The notes below the pieces were generated by a model. That model did no database searches. It was given only the letters and a program-made list of their open reading frames with translations, and was not told the origin of the DNA. A DNA stretch of 64,000 nt from Paragonimus westermani (Eukaryota > Platyhelminthes > Trematoda > Plagiorchiida > Troglotrematidae), in assembly GCA_008508345.1 (NCBI GenBank), contig QNGE01002984.1, forward strand, positions 8,981-72,980, given 5' to 3'. This document shows, piece after piece, positions 45,601-50,654 of this stretch; the stretch's first letter is position 1; the number at the start of each line of letters is the position of its first letter. Both the position numbers and the translations under genes were made by a program.

Positions 45601-47235
45601 ACGTTCGTTGCATGCACCTCGTCGACACGACCCAGGGGGATTCGGCAAGATCAAGTTTGGCTTATCCACCGTGTAGGTCAACCATTTATGCACCATGCAC
45701 TGTACAGTAATGTTCCGAAATTAGGCTTTCAGTCTTGATACAGAGCAACAGGTGAACAGGCGCAATCCGGGCACAGGGCGTTCTATGGGACTACATAGCA
45801 GCGAACCGCCACAATCCACACACACAATACTGGTTGAACTGCAGTTAAACATCGAACATAGTTATGGTATTTGACAAGGATCTTATCATTGTCATGCCGA
45901 ACGGTGTTTCCCATTTCCAACTTGAGCCCTATCCCTCTAATCACCAGTTTGCTTGAAATATGCACGTGTATATACCCGAGGTGTTGTGCAGTTAAATTTC
46001 AGAGAGGGTATCCTAAGACAAGACCATCGTTCTGTTGCTCATTCGCTTGTCCACACAAAGAAATGCTTCCGCAACCTAATACAGTTAGGTTTTCCCTTCA
46101 TTCTTACTTGCTGTAGTTTGTTACAAGTTGTTCCCGACCACCTCTATTGGGATTCGCTAATCTGGAGCCCCCCTTTTGCATTCGGTGTGTACAATACACT
46201 ACTGAAGATCAGGTTAGTGAGTTTTCCATCTTGCTTCCTCAATGTTAATCTGAAAGGACGTCGAATTTTACGTCTGCAATTGTGTATGTGCGTGTCCTTC
46301 ACACTCGATTGTCCATTAATACCTAACGTTAGTTACCACATGCGTGCTCACTGGTTTTGTTGCAGATTACATTATACTCCCTTGTTTGACGATGAACTGC
46401 CTGGTCGTAACCAGCCTGGAGCGATAGCAATATTCTGTTGGTGTTCAAGCTTGAGTACTATTTTTTTATCAACCCTGCTCTCATAAATGAATTACTTTTC
46501 ACGTTTCTCGGTGATGGTTGCGTTTTAGATACATAGTTACGTTTAACCTAGGTTATATCTCAAAAGCTTTGCTGTTTTGTATCTGAAAAACTGCCATTGA
46601 TTTTTGTCATTTGTCACTAGGATGCCAACCCAACGTGTTTTGTCATAAAGTGACAACTCCACTAAATCCGCCGAAATATGTATATATACATATATATACA
46701 TACTACATCAGGTTTCTTCATGCTGACATACACAAATCATTCCTTTGTCAAGCTAAGCTATGCTAGTTTATTTGGAGTTCCTAGGCAACCTCTTCAACAT
46801 CTTTATTCTGGGTGTGATCGTGTTATTTTAGCACTATTTTTCAGTGTCCTACAGCTGGCCACATGCGTAACACATTTTTACGCATCCGAATTCAGTCATA
46901 TCTGTATTTGCTTCACACTTTCTTCCTGTCTCATTTGAGACCTATTTTCCCTCACAAATTTACATCGAAATGTTTTCTCTGAAAACTATTTTCCATAATC
47001 AAAACCGGATAGTGCCTAACTTTTCATCTGCATTTTGTAGGATGTCGGTGATACTTTGGGCTCGGTGCTCAAGGGATTTTTTGGTGTTGGCGGACGTCAT
47101 GAAGAGGTGTCTCGATTACCCACGACTTCTACGTGTTTCAACCTACTCAAACTTCCAAATTATTCTTCAAGAAGTGTGCTACGAGACAAACTCCGGTATG
47201 CCATTCATAGCCACGCCGGATTTGAGCTTTCATAA
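6555..47235 (+). CDS. UBE3B: UBE3B orthologue, HECT E3 ubiquitin ligase (whole spliced gene, ~29 exons)
   Basis: This is a spliced gene encoding a HECT-class E3 ligase, which accepts ubiquitin from an E2 on an active-site Cys and passes it to a substrate. I followed it exon by exon against the human UBE3B protein. It starts with MF and a basic helix, then an IQ motif across exons 1-2 (the human protein has one in the same place, a calmodulin-binding type). A conserved middle region follows ([23 protein letters not shown]), then the HECT domain from exon 21, ending in FELS like human UBE3B. The catalytic Cys lies in [15 protein letters not shown] in the last exon. Nearly all junctions are GT-AG with matching phase; intron 26 is GC-AG, and the ends of exons 12 and 28 are unsettled. 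Predicted length is about 1,150 aa against 1,068 in human; part of the excess is a long linker in exon 14. No internal stop or frameshift was found, so the gene looks functional. Confidence 0.95.
6705..6754 (+). CDS. UBE3B: UBE3B exon 2 (second half of IQ motif)
   Basis: It follows a 39 nt intron (6666-6704) whose length is a multiple of three with no stop, so retention would insert 13 residues and split the IQ motif. It encodes KNWRGFRDR and LVKEF, completing IQxxxRxxxxR-like spacing. The donor is GTAAGC, phase 2. Confidence 0.88.
6795..6829 (+). CDS. UBE3B: UBE3B exon 3 (35 nt micro-exon)
   Basis: It encodes [11 protein letters not shown] between two micro-introns (40 and 43 nt). Phase 2 in and phase 1 out fit both neighbours. 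It corresponds to the IDDFF region of the human protein. Exon borders were chosen because only this combination keeps the frame. Confidence 0.8.
6873..6937 (+). CDS. UBE3B: UBE3B exon 4
   Basis: It encodes [20 protein letters not shown], which aligns with the human segment around FKIARKLLFLFRIKEDNER. The following 40 nt intron (6938-6977) begins inside a short TA repeat. Confidence 0.88.
6978..7034 (+). CDS. UBE3B: UBE3B exon 5
   Basis: It encodes [19 protein letters not shown], matching human RFEKLCRSILSSMDAENEP. Phase 0 at both ends; donor GTGAGT. Confidence 0.9.
7078..7182 (+). CDS. UBE3B: UBE3B exon 6
   Basis: It encodes [19 protein letters not shown] and onward, matching human VWYVSLALSKDLTLLWIQQ. 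Introns of 43 nt before and 31 nt after. Phase 0 at both ends. Confidence 0.92.
7214..7304 (+). CDS. UBE3B: UBE3B exon 7
   Basis: It encodes [20 protein letters not shown], then SRWTFHE, matching the human region ending TDTSTWKILRG. It ends in phase 1 and pairs with exon 8 across the first long intron. Confidence 0.88.
7305..10986 (+). other. UBE3B intron 7 (3.7 kb)
   Basis: Apart from the RTE-like remnant at 8885-9200 (- strand) nothing coding is recognised. There are short trinucleotide-rich stretches near 7615-7650 and a brief TA run near 10720. Confidence 0.75.
8885..9200 (-). mobile_element. RTE-like retrotransposon, C-terminal remnant
   Basis: On the minus strand, broken frames read [20 protein letters not shown], then DGWKKT, then [13 protein letters not shown]. 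This is the order (RWLGHVLRMP, GWKK, WLETLxDMAxxRxQW) seen at the C terminus of the other RTE-like copies in this window. Stops and frameshifts make it inactive. Confidence 0.75.
10987..11072 (+). CDS. UBE3B: UBE3B exon 8
   Basis: After two nucleotides completing a Glu codon it encodes [20 protein letters not shown] and RLFQRLH, matching human ESLRPAMNHICANIM. Phase 0 at the end. Confidence 0.9.
11108..11190 (+). CDS. UBE3B: UBE3B exon 9
   Basis: It follows a 35 nt intron (11073-11107). It encodes [19 protein letters not shown] then ITLALR, aligned with human ILLTRGLARPRPCLSKGTL. It ends in phase 2, completed by the first base of exon 10. Confidence 0.9.
11191..11824 (+). other. UBE3B intron 9 (634 nt)
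   Basis: No coding similarity is seen. An 86-codon open frame here (11588-11848) runs over the splice acceptor of exon 10 in the wrong frame and is chance. Confidence 0.7.
11825..11930 (+). CDS. UBE3B: UBE3B exon 10
   Basis: It encodes [20 protein letters not shown] then [14 protein letters not shown], matching human FLIHIMSVPALVTHLS. Phase 0 at the end, donor GTATGG. Confidence 0.92.
11931..15189 (+). other. UBE3B intron 10 (3.3 kb)
   Basis: It holds the Tigger/pogo-like transposase remnant (13461-13990). Elsewhere there are only short open frames that I do not recognise, including overlapping minus-strand frames at 12495-12750. Confidence 0.7.
13461..13990 (+). mobile_element. Tigger/pogo-like DNA transposon, DDE transposase remnant
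   Basis: Broken frames read [36 protein letters not shown] and then [12 protein letters not shown]. This is the layout of the DDE_1 transposases of Tigger, Jerky and CENP-B type proteins, where the first motif is normally NADETG and the second DNAxxH. The first catalytic Asp position reads Val-Glu instead, while the second motif (GAT at 13820) is kept. Stops separate the blocks, so it is a fossil. No terminal inverted repeats were found. It lies in UBE3B intron 10. Confidence 0.72.
15190..15313 (+). CDS. UBE3B: UBE3B exon 11
   Basis: It encodes [20 protein letters not shown] then [14 protein letters not shown], matching human LESHDMLRKFIIFLRDQ and SLEGCHTLCLMG. It ends in phase 1 at a GTACGT donor. 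Confidence 0.92.
15345..15385 (+). CDS. UBE3B: UBE3B exon 12 (tentative, 3' end uncertain)
   Basis: A 31 nt intron (15314-15344) restores the conserved Gly and leads into [13 protein letters not shown], comparable with human GNLLHLGSLSPRV. The frame stays open to about 15427. The only in-phase GT is the weak GTTCAG at 15386, which would leave the product about eight residues short of the human sequence. Confidence 0.45.
15825..15945 (+). repeat. tRNA-derived SINE-like repeat, copy 1
   Basis: It shares with the copies near 25.1 kb and 63.9 kb a box-B-like GAGTTCAAATC core followed by a conserved GTGGCAAG, a GCACTGCTAACGAGCTG-type block and a TCTAGTCC-type block. Sense here is the + strand. 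It is diverged. Confidence 0.6.
16166..16744 (+). mobile_element. Penelope-like element remnant, GIY-YIG endonuclease domain
   Basis: A single open frame of 192 codons carries [20 protein letters not shown] followed by RIREHHP near residues 70-100. This fits the GIY-YIG nuclease signature (VYxxxC-CGxxYVGRTxRxL), with the downstream Arg and Glu-His also in place. This domain is the C-terminal endonuclease of Penelope-like retroelements. The reverse transcriptase that should precede it is not found upstream, so it is a 5'-truncated copy. It sits in UBE3B intron 12 in the gene's orientation. A stand-alone GIY-YIG protein is possible but less likely. Confidence 0.78.
17120..17232 (+). CDS. UBE3B: UBE3B exon 13
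   Basis: It encodes [20 protein letters not shown] then [16 protein letters not shown], matching human VSQKKSNLTHWHPVLGWF. A second AG at 17133 would remove five residues. Phase 2 at a GTAAGA donor. Confidence 0.93.
17350..17800 (-). mobile_element. mariner-like transposase remnant
   Basis: The minus-strand frame 17771-17496 reads [20 protein letters not shown] and then [16 protein letters not shown], the counterpart of the mariner block LLxHDNAxxH...HPPYSPDLAPSDFxLF. A further piece ([17 protein letters not shown]) about 80 codons on matches the usual C-terminal FYxxGIxxLPxRWxKC region. The third catalytic Asp position reads Glu, and the part between is frameshifted. No terminal inverted repeats were located. 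Confidence 0.72.
18165..20470 (-). mobile_element. RTE-like non-LTR retrotransposon, longest copy, 5'-truncated
   Basis: Read on the minus strand it runs, in broken frames, from the linker after the endonuclease ([38 protein letters not shown]), through RT fingers (QEQAGFRPN) and palm ([16 protein letters not shown], where YTDD stands for the usual YADD), then [13 protein letters not shown] and [18 protein letters not shown], to the C terminus ([10 protein letters not shown]) and a roughly 250 bp 3' UTR ending in a GAT-type repeat near 18165. The APE endonuclease is missing. One undetermined base lies at 19797. It has many stops and is inactive. The clade call (RTE-like) rests on motif order and the repeat tail. 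Confidence 0.85.
22190..22500 (+). mobile_element. RTE-like retrotransposon, C-terminal fragment
   Basis: Broken + strand frames give a GHVM-type block and then [33 protein letters not shown]. This is the VGxxRLPGWGPRD-WLETLxDMAxxRxQW end shared with the other copies here. The 3' UTR is not obvious beyond 22500. Confidence 0.7.
23011..23468 (+). CDS. UBE3B: UBE3B exon 14 (longest exon)
   Basis: It opens with [20 protein letters not shown] then [11 protein letters not shown], matching human [21 protein letters not shown]. It closes with [20 protein letters not shown], matching [20 protein letters not shown]. The roughly 80-residue centre is polar, Ser/Arg/Lys rich and has no human counterpart of that length. 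One continuous frame, phase 1 at a GTGAGT donor. Confidence 0.95.
23469..26666 (+). other. UBE3B intron 14 (3.2 kb)
   Basis: It contains an AAT-repeat run near 23553 and a SINE copy at 24955-25140. The open frames at 24021-24379 and 25642-25950 show no recognisable domain. Confidence 0.7.
24955..25140 (-). repeat. tRNA-derived SINE-like repeat, copy 2
   Basis: It is closely similar to 63358-63560 over about 150 bp (shared ATCACTCACATTTGATC-type, AGACTTTCCA and CACTAGACT blocks). In minus-strand sense it carries GGAGTTCAAATCCCGGCC, a good box-B match, preceding GTGGCAAGG. Sense is therefore the minus strand. Confidence 0.75.
26667..26776 (+). CDS. UBE3B: UBE3B exon 15 (probable)
   Basis: It encodes [20 protein letters not shown] then [16 protein letters not shown], which fits the human LLPKLWAFICELG-LKLFLE segment only loosely. 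Acceptor choice (AG at 26666, not 26659) was forced by phase 1, because the earlier one meets a stop. Confidence 0.6.
26841..26901 (+). CDS. UBE3B: UBE3B exon 16 (probable, start uncertain)
   Basis: A 64 nt intron precedes it. It encodes [16 protein letters not shown], aligning with human SKQLLAMLMLFCDCS. Later in-phase acceptors at 26850 or 26865 are possible. It ends in phase 1 at a strong GTGAGT donor. Confidence 0.55.
26902..28686 (+). other. UBE3B intron 16 (1.8 kb)
   Basis: Nothing recognisable; the short open frames on both strands lack domain features. Confidence 0.6.
28687..28839 (+). CDS. UBE3B: UBE3B exon 17
   Basis: It encodes [20 protein letters not shown] then [14 protein letters not shown], matching human ILDDIEVYEEQISFKLEEL. 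The start at 28687 satisfies phase with exon 16; an alternative acceptor with a better pyrimidine tract lies at 28720. It ends in phase 1 at GTAAGC. Confidence 0.85.
28928..29135 (+). CDS. UBE3B: UBE3B exon 18
   Basis: After a polar stretch with no human match it encodes [20 protein letters not shown] then [12 protein letters not shown], matching human LELFQSVHGWLMVLYERD and FTPEDHWL. The preceding intron is 88 nt. Phase 2 at GTAAGT. Confidence 0.92.
29400..29485 (+). mobile_element. RTE-like 3' tail fragment
   Basis: It shares the block GGCAGTTAAGCATTAGTG, ACCACTGATG, TGCTGTCTATGATGATGATG with the 3' ends near 18180 (-), 53650 (+) and 38500 (-). Only the extreme 3' end is present. Confidence 0.7.
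29600..29690 (-). repeat. SINE-like fragment, copy 3 (weak)
   Basis: In minus-strand sense it has GCTCGAAATCCGGGTCGTG followed by a block resembling the SINE body after box B. It is too diverged for firm assignment. Confidence 0.35.
29977..30076 (+). CDS. UBE3B: UBE3B exon 19
   Basis: It encodes [20 protein letters not shown] then [13 protein letters not shown], matching human DLKPSVLFQELD and LQYIPHVIPHKN. The acceptor at 29976 (pyrimidine-rich, TATAG) fits phase 2; the nearer CAG at 29950 would break the frame. Confidence 0.93.
30467..30598 (+). CDS. UBE3B: UBE3B exon 20
   Basis: It encodes [20 protein letters not shown] then [10 protein letters not shown], matching human RVLLFRTMVTKEKEKLG and ITIRRSRMLE. 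Phase 0 at both ends. Introns of 390 nt before and 48 nt after hold nothing else. Confidence 0.95.
30647..30724 (+). CDS. UBE3B: UBE3B exon 21 (start of HECT domain)
   Basis: It encodes [20 protein letters not shown] then QFVNEM, matching human DGYEQLRQLS and RVKFVND. Phase 0 at both ends. Confidence 0.95.
30725..31918 (+). other. UBE3B intron 21 (1.2 kb)
   Basis: Nothing recognisable on either strand; the open frames near 31017-31380 and 31705 lack any family signature. Confidence 0.65.
31919..32125 (+). CDS. UBE3B: UBE3B exon 22 (HECT N-lobe)
   Basis: It encodes [20 protein letters not shown], then [20 protein letters not shown] and [14 protein letters not shown]. This is the most conserved part of the HECT N-lobe and nearly identical in layout to human UBE3B. 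Phase 0 at both ends. Confidence 0.97.
32647..32784 (+). CDS. UBE3B: UBE3B exon 23 (HECT N-lobe)
   Basis: It encodes [20 protein letters not shown] then [19 protein letters not shown], matching human [19 protein letters not shown] and LDSEFYKNLTSIK. Flanking introns (521 and 580 nt) show nothing else. Confidence 0.97.
33365..33489 (+). CDS. UBE3B: UBE3B exon 24 (HECT)
   Basis: It encodes [20 protein letters not shown] then [18 protein letters not shown], matching human RYDGDITDLGLTLSYDED and LIPGGKTIPVTNEN. Phase 2 at GTAAGT. Confidence 0.95.
34329..34511 (+). CDS. UBE3B: UBE3B exon 25 (HECT)
   Basis: It encodes [37 protein letters not shown] and LQKLISGDN, matching human YIHLMAHFRMHTQIKNQT and LQRLISGDN. 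It ends in phase 2 with the Lys codon split over the 5.8 kb intron 25. Confidence 0.97.
34741..35280 (+). pseudogene. gypsy Gag remnant with zinc knuckle
   Basis: A single frame continues past a TAG at 35015 to a TGA at 35228. A knuckle ending in HWKKDC follows, and the TGA falls where its second Cys would be expected. The upstream edge of Gag is unclear: an open frame reaches back to 34607 but its first part has no similarity. Confidence 0.75.
35294..35578 (+). pseudogene. gypsy aspartic protease remnant
   Basis: It contains the DTG active-site triplet in [14 protein letters not shown] (35384-35425), and GADFL occurs just past its stop, as at the protease end of gypsy Pol. It is in the same frame as Gag. 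A stop ends it at 35576-35578. Confidence 0.75.
35760..36388 (+). pseudogene. gypsy reverse transcriptase remnant
   Basis: It carries [60 protein letters not shown] and then YENDIVIYS. The catalytic YxDD is altered to YEND, and roughly 30 residues between the MPLGL block and it are missing. A stop at 35812 and the in-frame end at 36388 complete the decay. Confidence 0.88.
36503..37139 (+). pseudogene. gypsy RT connection and RNase H remnant (frameshifted)
   Basis: The first frame gives [20 protein letters not shown] and FIVAADASD. The reading then moves to another frame near 36720: [55 protein letters not shown]. These are the usual RNase H landmarks of Ty3/gypsy Pol. Confidence 0.88.
37300..37981 (+). 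pseudogene. gypsy integrase remnant and GPY/F-like module
   Basis: A trace of the HHCC finger (HEMAHTG) is followed after a gap by [15 protein letters not shown], then [20 protein letters not shown] (Asn and catalytic-Glu region). The central stretch with the first catalytic Asp is largely deleted. [10 protein letters not shown] and KRGPVYAI form a GPY/F-like end. Confidence 0.82.
38001..40309 (+). other. rest of UBE3B intron 25 after the gypsy element
   Basis: Apart from the 33-bp RTE tail at 38488-38520 nothing is identified. Open frames at 38919-39152 (-) and 40041-40318 are not recognised. Confidence 0.6.
38475..38533 (-). mobile_element. 33-bp RTE-like 3' end insertion with 13-bp target-site duplication
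   Basis: The motif GTTCAGGTCGGTC occurs at 38475-38487 and again, identical, at 38521-38533. Between them 38488-38520 holds, in minus-strand sense, CACTGATGCACTGCTGTCTA followed by a GAT repeat. That is the last 30 or so bases of the RTE-like family seen at 18165, 29400 and 53650. This is the expected product of target-primed reverse transcription that stopped almost at once. Confidence 0.85.
40310..40421 (+). CDS. UBE3B: UBE3B exon 26 (HECT)
   Basis: It encodes [20 protein letters not shown] then [17 protein letters not shown], matching human YYGGFHGSHRVIIWLWDIL. Its 3' end joins exon 27 in phase only at AAG followed by GCGAGT, a GC donor. Confidence 0.95.
40422..46116 (+). other. UBE3B intron 26, GC-AG type, 5.7 kb
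   Basis: The donor reads AAG then GCGAGT and the acceptor CTGTAG. Joining FLK to [13 protein letters not shown] reproduces the human sequence with no gap. The nearest GT (40426) would add four bases and break the frame. It contains the CR1-like element. The rest (43400-46100) shows nothing recognisable. Confidence 0.8.
40690..43400 (+). mobile_element. CR1-like non-LTR retrotransposon, degenerate (part EN to C terminus)
   Basis: In broken frames: an endonuclease piece ([20 protein letters not shown], 40770-40850), the linker ([15 protein letters not shown] block and [13 protein letters not shown] near 41600-41690), RT ([23 protein letters not shown] near 42060-42150; [17 protein letters not shown] near 42430) and the C-terminal thumb ([20 protein letters not shown] at 42950-43010, then [10 protein letters not shown]). 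The catalytic YxDD is no longer visible and stops abound. The order and the MVKGL block are typical of CR1/Jockey-group elements of flukes. It lies in UBE3B intron 26, same orientation. Confidence 0.85.
46117..46184 (+). CDS. UBE3B: UBE3B exon 27 (HECT C-lobe)
   Basis: It encodes [20 protein letters not shown] then CIR, matching human [20 protein letters not shown] almost residue for residue. Phase 2 at GTGTGT. Confidence 0.95.
46366..46426 (+). CDS. UBE3B: UBE3B exon 28 (HECT C-lobe, 3' end uncertain)
   Basis: After completing an Arg codon it encodes [18 protein letters not shown], in the place of human CVEVSDDQ. Exon 29 begins in phase 0, but no in-phase GT donor exists here; in-phase GC dinucleotides occur at 46421 and 46427. 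Either a second GC donor or an unseen micro-exon is needed. Confidence 0.6.
47041..47235 (+). CDS. UBE3B: UBE3B exon 29 (active-site Cys, stop codon)
   Basis: It encodes [35 protein letters not shown] and KLRYAI, ending GFELS and TAA. The TGT at 47134-47136 is the ubiquitin-accepting Cys of the HECT family, in the same context as human UBE3B. Confidence 0.98.
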   Translation, partial: DVGDTLGSVLKGFFGVGGRHEEVSRLPTTSTCFNLLKLPNYSSRSVLRDKLRYAIHSHAGFELS

Positions 47236-49935
47236 TTTATTGCTATCCACACAACTTATGTCATCATCATTGTGCATATCGTTTCTGGACGCTTTGAATA
47301 TGTACCTTTATTTGTGAATATAATTTGTCTTCACCGGCCTACTCAACTGTTGTGTTTTATTTATCTTTCAAATTCCTTCTCACTCCTGGTTAATTCAATA
47401 CTTTGTGAACTACACTGGACTTCATATCATTCATGTTAACAGTAGTTGCTTTAAGGCTACAAACTGGGTCAAAACGTTTTGACAGCAAAGAACGTTACTT
47501 CAAATATGTGCTGCCCGAATTTGCCATGGCAAGCGCCTGTTACAACCAACCACAACCTGCTTTTTTCTGTATCACATTCAAGCATTTCGTGCGTCATGTC
47601 GAATCCACTATCCTATAGTCAAATGGGTGAGGTTGTGTGTTGGGTTTTAGTTCAGTTTAAAGCCTCTGCACAAAGCAGGCACCGTGTCATATAATATCGT
47701 AAATTTTACTGACAGTGGATTTTTGGATTTTTTTGTCGTACTGGTATTGATGGTTAGTATTATTCGCCTCAAAAGCCAGTCGCCACATTCAGAGAAGTCG
47801 TTCTAACTCATTTGGACTAAAGACTATACCAACCAGTTATTGACAGAGTAGTCCGTAGCCATACTACCGAACCGTTCCCTCACCTACAACAGAGCATTGC
47901 AGCGTGTTCACTACCGTTTCAGCGTGAAGTCAGATGGCTGGAGAGTCATAATGCGCATGACTCCATACATGATACCTTCTAATCAGGAAACTGCTCTTTT
48001 TATTACATATTCATTAAATGATAAATCTATCCCATTAATGCTTTTTTGGTGCTGTCTGTTGTAACTGCCAATGTAACAGTCATATACCCAGTATTTCTAG
48101 GTTAATGACTGTTGACTCTTCGTGAGTTAGTCCCAGTAAGCATAAAACCAAGCCATGTTTAATCTCAGCTATCTTGACCAAATCTTCACACTAGCACTCC
48201 AAGACAGCCAACTTCTACAAAGTGTAGGTCGGGTTATTTATCAACATTCGGCTGACCTTTCATTCACTTCACTGATTAACACAGGTTGTCTTACACGAAG
48301 GGATATGTTTGAGATGTACGTCAGCCTCATCATTGTGTTATTAGAGGTCCAGACCATACGGTGAATTATCGTCTTCATTCAGCATAAACAGTCTATGACA
48401 AAATGGCCCGGTGTCACGTTTTTTCCTAAGCTTTATTGTCAAGGGTATTTTGGAGAATTATCCGGCTGACTTAAAGTGTTGATATCTCTGGGTTCTAATG
48501 CTTCACAGAATACTCATCGTTATCTTAACGAGGTGACGTTAATACTGTTCATTTCGCTCTGTACTTGTCTCAACAAAGACAAGAGCAGCATTGAAAGATT
48601 GATCGGAACCCGTTTCTTCGCTAATCCCGTGCAGCTGCCTTTCACGAGCTATCGAATTTGTATCTACCTGTTTATGTTGACGCTGATTAGTTGATGAGGT
48701 GACCGTTGGGATAACTGATTCTGAAATGATAACACTTTATCAAGCGAGTTCTCTTGCGCATTTCTTAATTATGCACACATTCAGAGCGCCTTTTGTTGAT
48801 GCTGTAACCGACCGACATAAGGTGCGTGATGGACAGACAATGATCTGCCCTTGAGAAGTAAATCCACTTATCAAGGGATTAACCCGTAGGCCAGCGTTGT
48901 CTCCCAATCTGAGGTCTTCTCGATTCACAGACTCAATCCTCAGAGAATTTAGTTGAGATGGCGAATAATCGGGCTCAGCGGTGTGAATGTTGCCGTTATT
49001 CATTTTAGTCGTGTGTGAAGCAGTCATACTTAATGATGCAAGTTAGCAAAATCCGTGCCGAAACTGTCTTTCTGATGTTACCTTCCGTAAATAGCTAGGT
49101 TGTCCGTCTGCAAGGTCTAGGCACTTTCATGTTATATGTTTGGGTCCCTTTCTATTAGGTAAGTCTTTCTTCTCTTTGTTTGACCTTTCCGTCTTGGCTG
49201 TATGATAGCAGTCTCTGATGATGCTTGCTATCTGAGACAGTATCTTCACGGTAAATAATGCTGTGATTCGAAGCCCAGTGTTCTCGACTACCGCGTGTGG
49301 TGTGGCCCTACAAGTGGTTCACTGGCGTTTGCGGCGTGAGAAATCGCAGTGCATATACTAATCCATACATTGCATTCCAAAGAATTTTGTGATTGCAACA
49401 CGGTCCATGAACGCAAACATCATTGGGCGTTTTCCGCCTGCTTTACCTTGAGCTGAAATCCACCATCGAATTATCGACCAACCCGAATTATACGTGATCC
49501 TACCGAGCTTGGGAAAACCAGTAGCATGAAAACTAAGCTAATGTCGTTCGTGTTATCATACCCTAAGTTTCCTGCTTTGTTAGATTTTGTGTGGGCACTT
49601 TTCACTGTTGTTCATTGTGGCCTCATATACTAGACCCCAGAAGGTTGCATACAGTGACTCTTTTTGCCTTTCTACACGTGAAAGCTACGCGTATTGGTTG
49701 TTAGCGGAGTCGAACAAGGATGCCAGTGCATATTTTCGGTTGCTTTCAAAAGTTTTGTCATTTAACACTCCTATTTGTTGCATAAGTAGCATAAATGTGT
49801 CGGAGTATGCACTGTGAAGGGGATACGTGTTGACTGCTGCGTATTCCTTCATCTTACTAACATTTACTTGATTCTCTCTCTTTTTGATCGAGAATAGGTG
49901 TGTTAATAGTAAGATCGATGGCTGAATGAAATTGG
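47236..49935. other. intergenic stretch between UBE3B and the ANKRD45 gene
   Basis: The two genes converge here. I see no coding region; the open frame at 48740-49027 (-) is not recognised. UBE3B 3' UTR must start at 47236, but no AATAAA close to the stop stood out. Confidence 0.6.
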
Positions 49936-50076
49936 TTATTTTGGAGATTTGGTTCTGAAGAGGGGTTCTACAATCAACTCTATATGTTCTTTCTTTGTTC
50001 TGAGGGCACTCAACGTTGCCTCTTTGTTCTTGTTGATCCAGTTCTCTCCATCTACGCAGGCATTTTCAATAAGTTT
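49936..50076 (-). CDS. ANKRD45: ANKRD45 exon 4 (stop)
   Basis: It encodes KLIENACVDGENWINKNKEA, LSALRTKKEHIELIVEP and ends FRTKSPK, TAA at 49938-49936. It follows a 35 nt intron. Confidence 0.85.
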   Translation of the reverse strand, partial: KLIENACVDGENWINKNKEATLSALRTKKEHIELIVEPLFRTKSPK

Positions 50077-50654
50077 CTGAAGTGCCATTAACGAATCAAA
50101 ACGTTGCTTACCTTTTCCTCTTTGGAATATTCACTTTTGTCAGTCACCGCTATCATTTCCCGTGTGTGTTCAATCAGTCGGATGAATTCTTGCCTACATT
50201 CTGAGACGAATGCCATGGCTTCTGAATGGCTTACTTGCCCACTGTAGTACAATGTCAGCGTCTTTTTGTCCGTATTTCAGTGCCATATCATGTGGAGTTT
50301 CGCCCTGTTGGTTCTTTGCGAATAGTTCAACATTACTGAAATATAAGTATCGTATAAGTAATGGTCGATTCCACATAGCAGCATAGTGCAACATAGTATA
50401 TCCTTGAATGCGTCGTTAAATTAAGCACCAATTGTGTTACCGTTTTTCCCGGCTGTATTCACATCATAGCCAATGGCTATCGCTTTTTCCACATATTCCT
50501 GTTTATTCAATATGACCATCAATTCGATATTCGTCTTTTGAAACGGATCCGCTTCGCCAAGTTTCTTCAGTAATTCGAGTGGGTTCAATTCCGAATCCAA
50601 GCATGCCTTAAGGCCATCTTCCGTGCCGGAATGAATGAGATCAGTTAAGGACAT
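49936..50654 (-). CDS. ANKRD45: ANKRD45 orthologue, small ankyrin-repeat protein (4 exons, 207 aa)
   Basis: Minus-strand gene with exons 50654-50429, 50402-50235, 50200-50112 and 50076-49936. All introns are GT-AG, 26, 34 and 35 nt long, and phases agree throughout (phase 1, 1, 0). The protein starts MSLTDLIHSGTEDGLKACLD. It has an ankyrin repeat at about residues 70-130 (GNTIGYTMLHYAAMWNRPLL, GETPHDMALKYG) and ends with a segment carrying AVTDKSEYSKEEK, LSALRTKKEHIE and LIVEPLFRTKSPK. The repeat-plus-tail layout matches human ANKRD45 (GYTLLHCAAAWGR, AVTDTEKG, ILSACRAKNEWLE, DIVTPIFTK). The fluke protein lacks the longer human acidic N terminus. No catalytic activity is expected; a role in cell division or cilia is only a suggestion from what is reported for vertebrates. 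Confidence 0.9.
50112..50200 (-). CDS. ANKRD45: ANKRD45 exon 3
   Basis: It encodes CRQEFIRLIEHTREMIAVTD then KSEYSKEEK, ending in phase 0 at GTAAGC. The 34 nt intron before it uses CTCAG as acceptor. Confidence 0.85.
50235..50402 (-). CDS. ANKRD45: ANKRD45 exon 2 (ankyrin repeat)
   Basis: It carries YTMLHYAAMWNRPLLIRYLY and GETPHDMALKYGQKDADIVL, ending in phase 1 at GTAAGC. Confidence 0.88.
50429..50654 (-). CDS. ANKRD45: ANKRD45 exon 1
   Basis: From ATG at 50654 to a phase 1 donor inside GNTIG. The frame meets a stop seven bases past the donor unless the 26 nt intron is removed. Confidence 0.85.

Noticed and set aside
45953..46486. 177-codon + strand frame as a gene
   Set aside because: It covers UBE3B exons 27 and 28 in other frames plus intron sequence.
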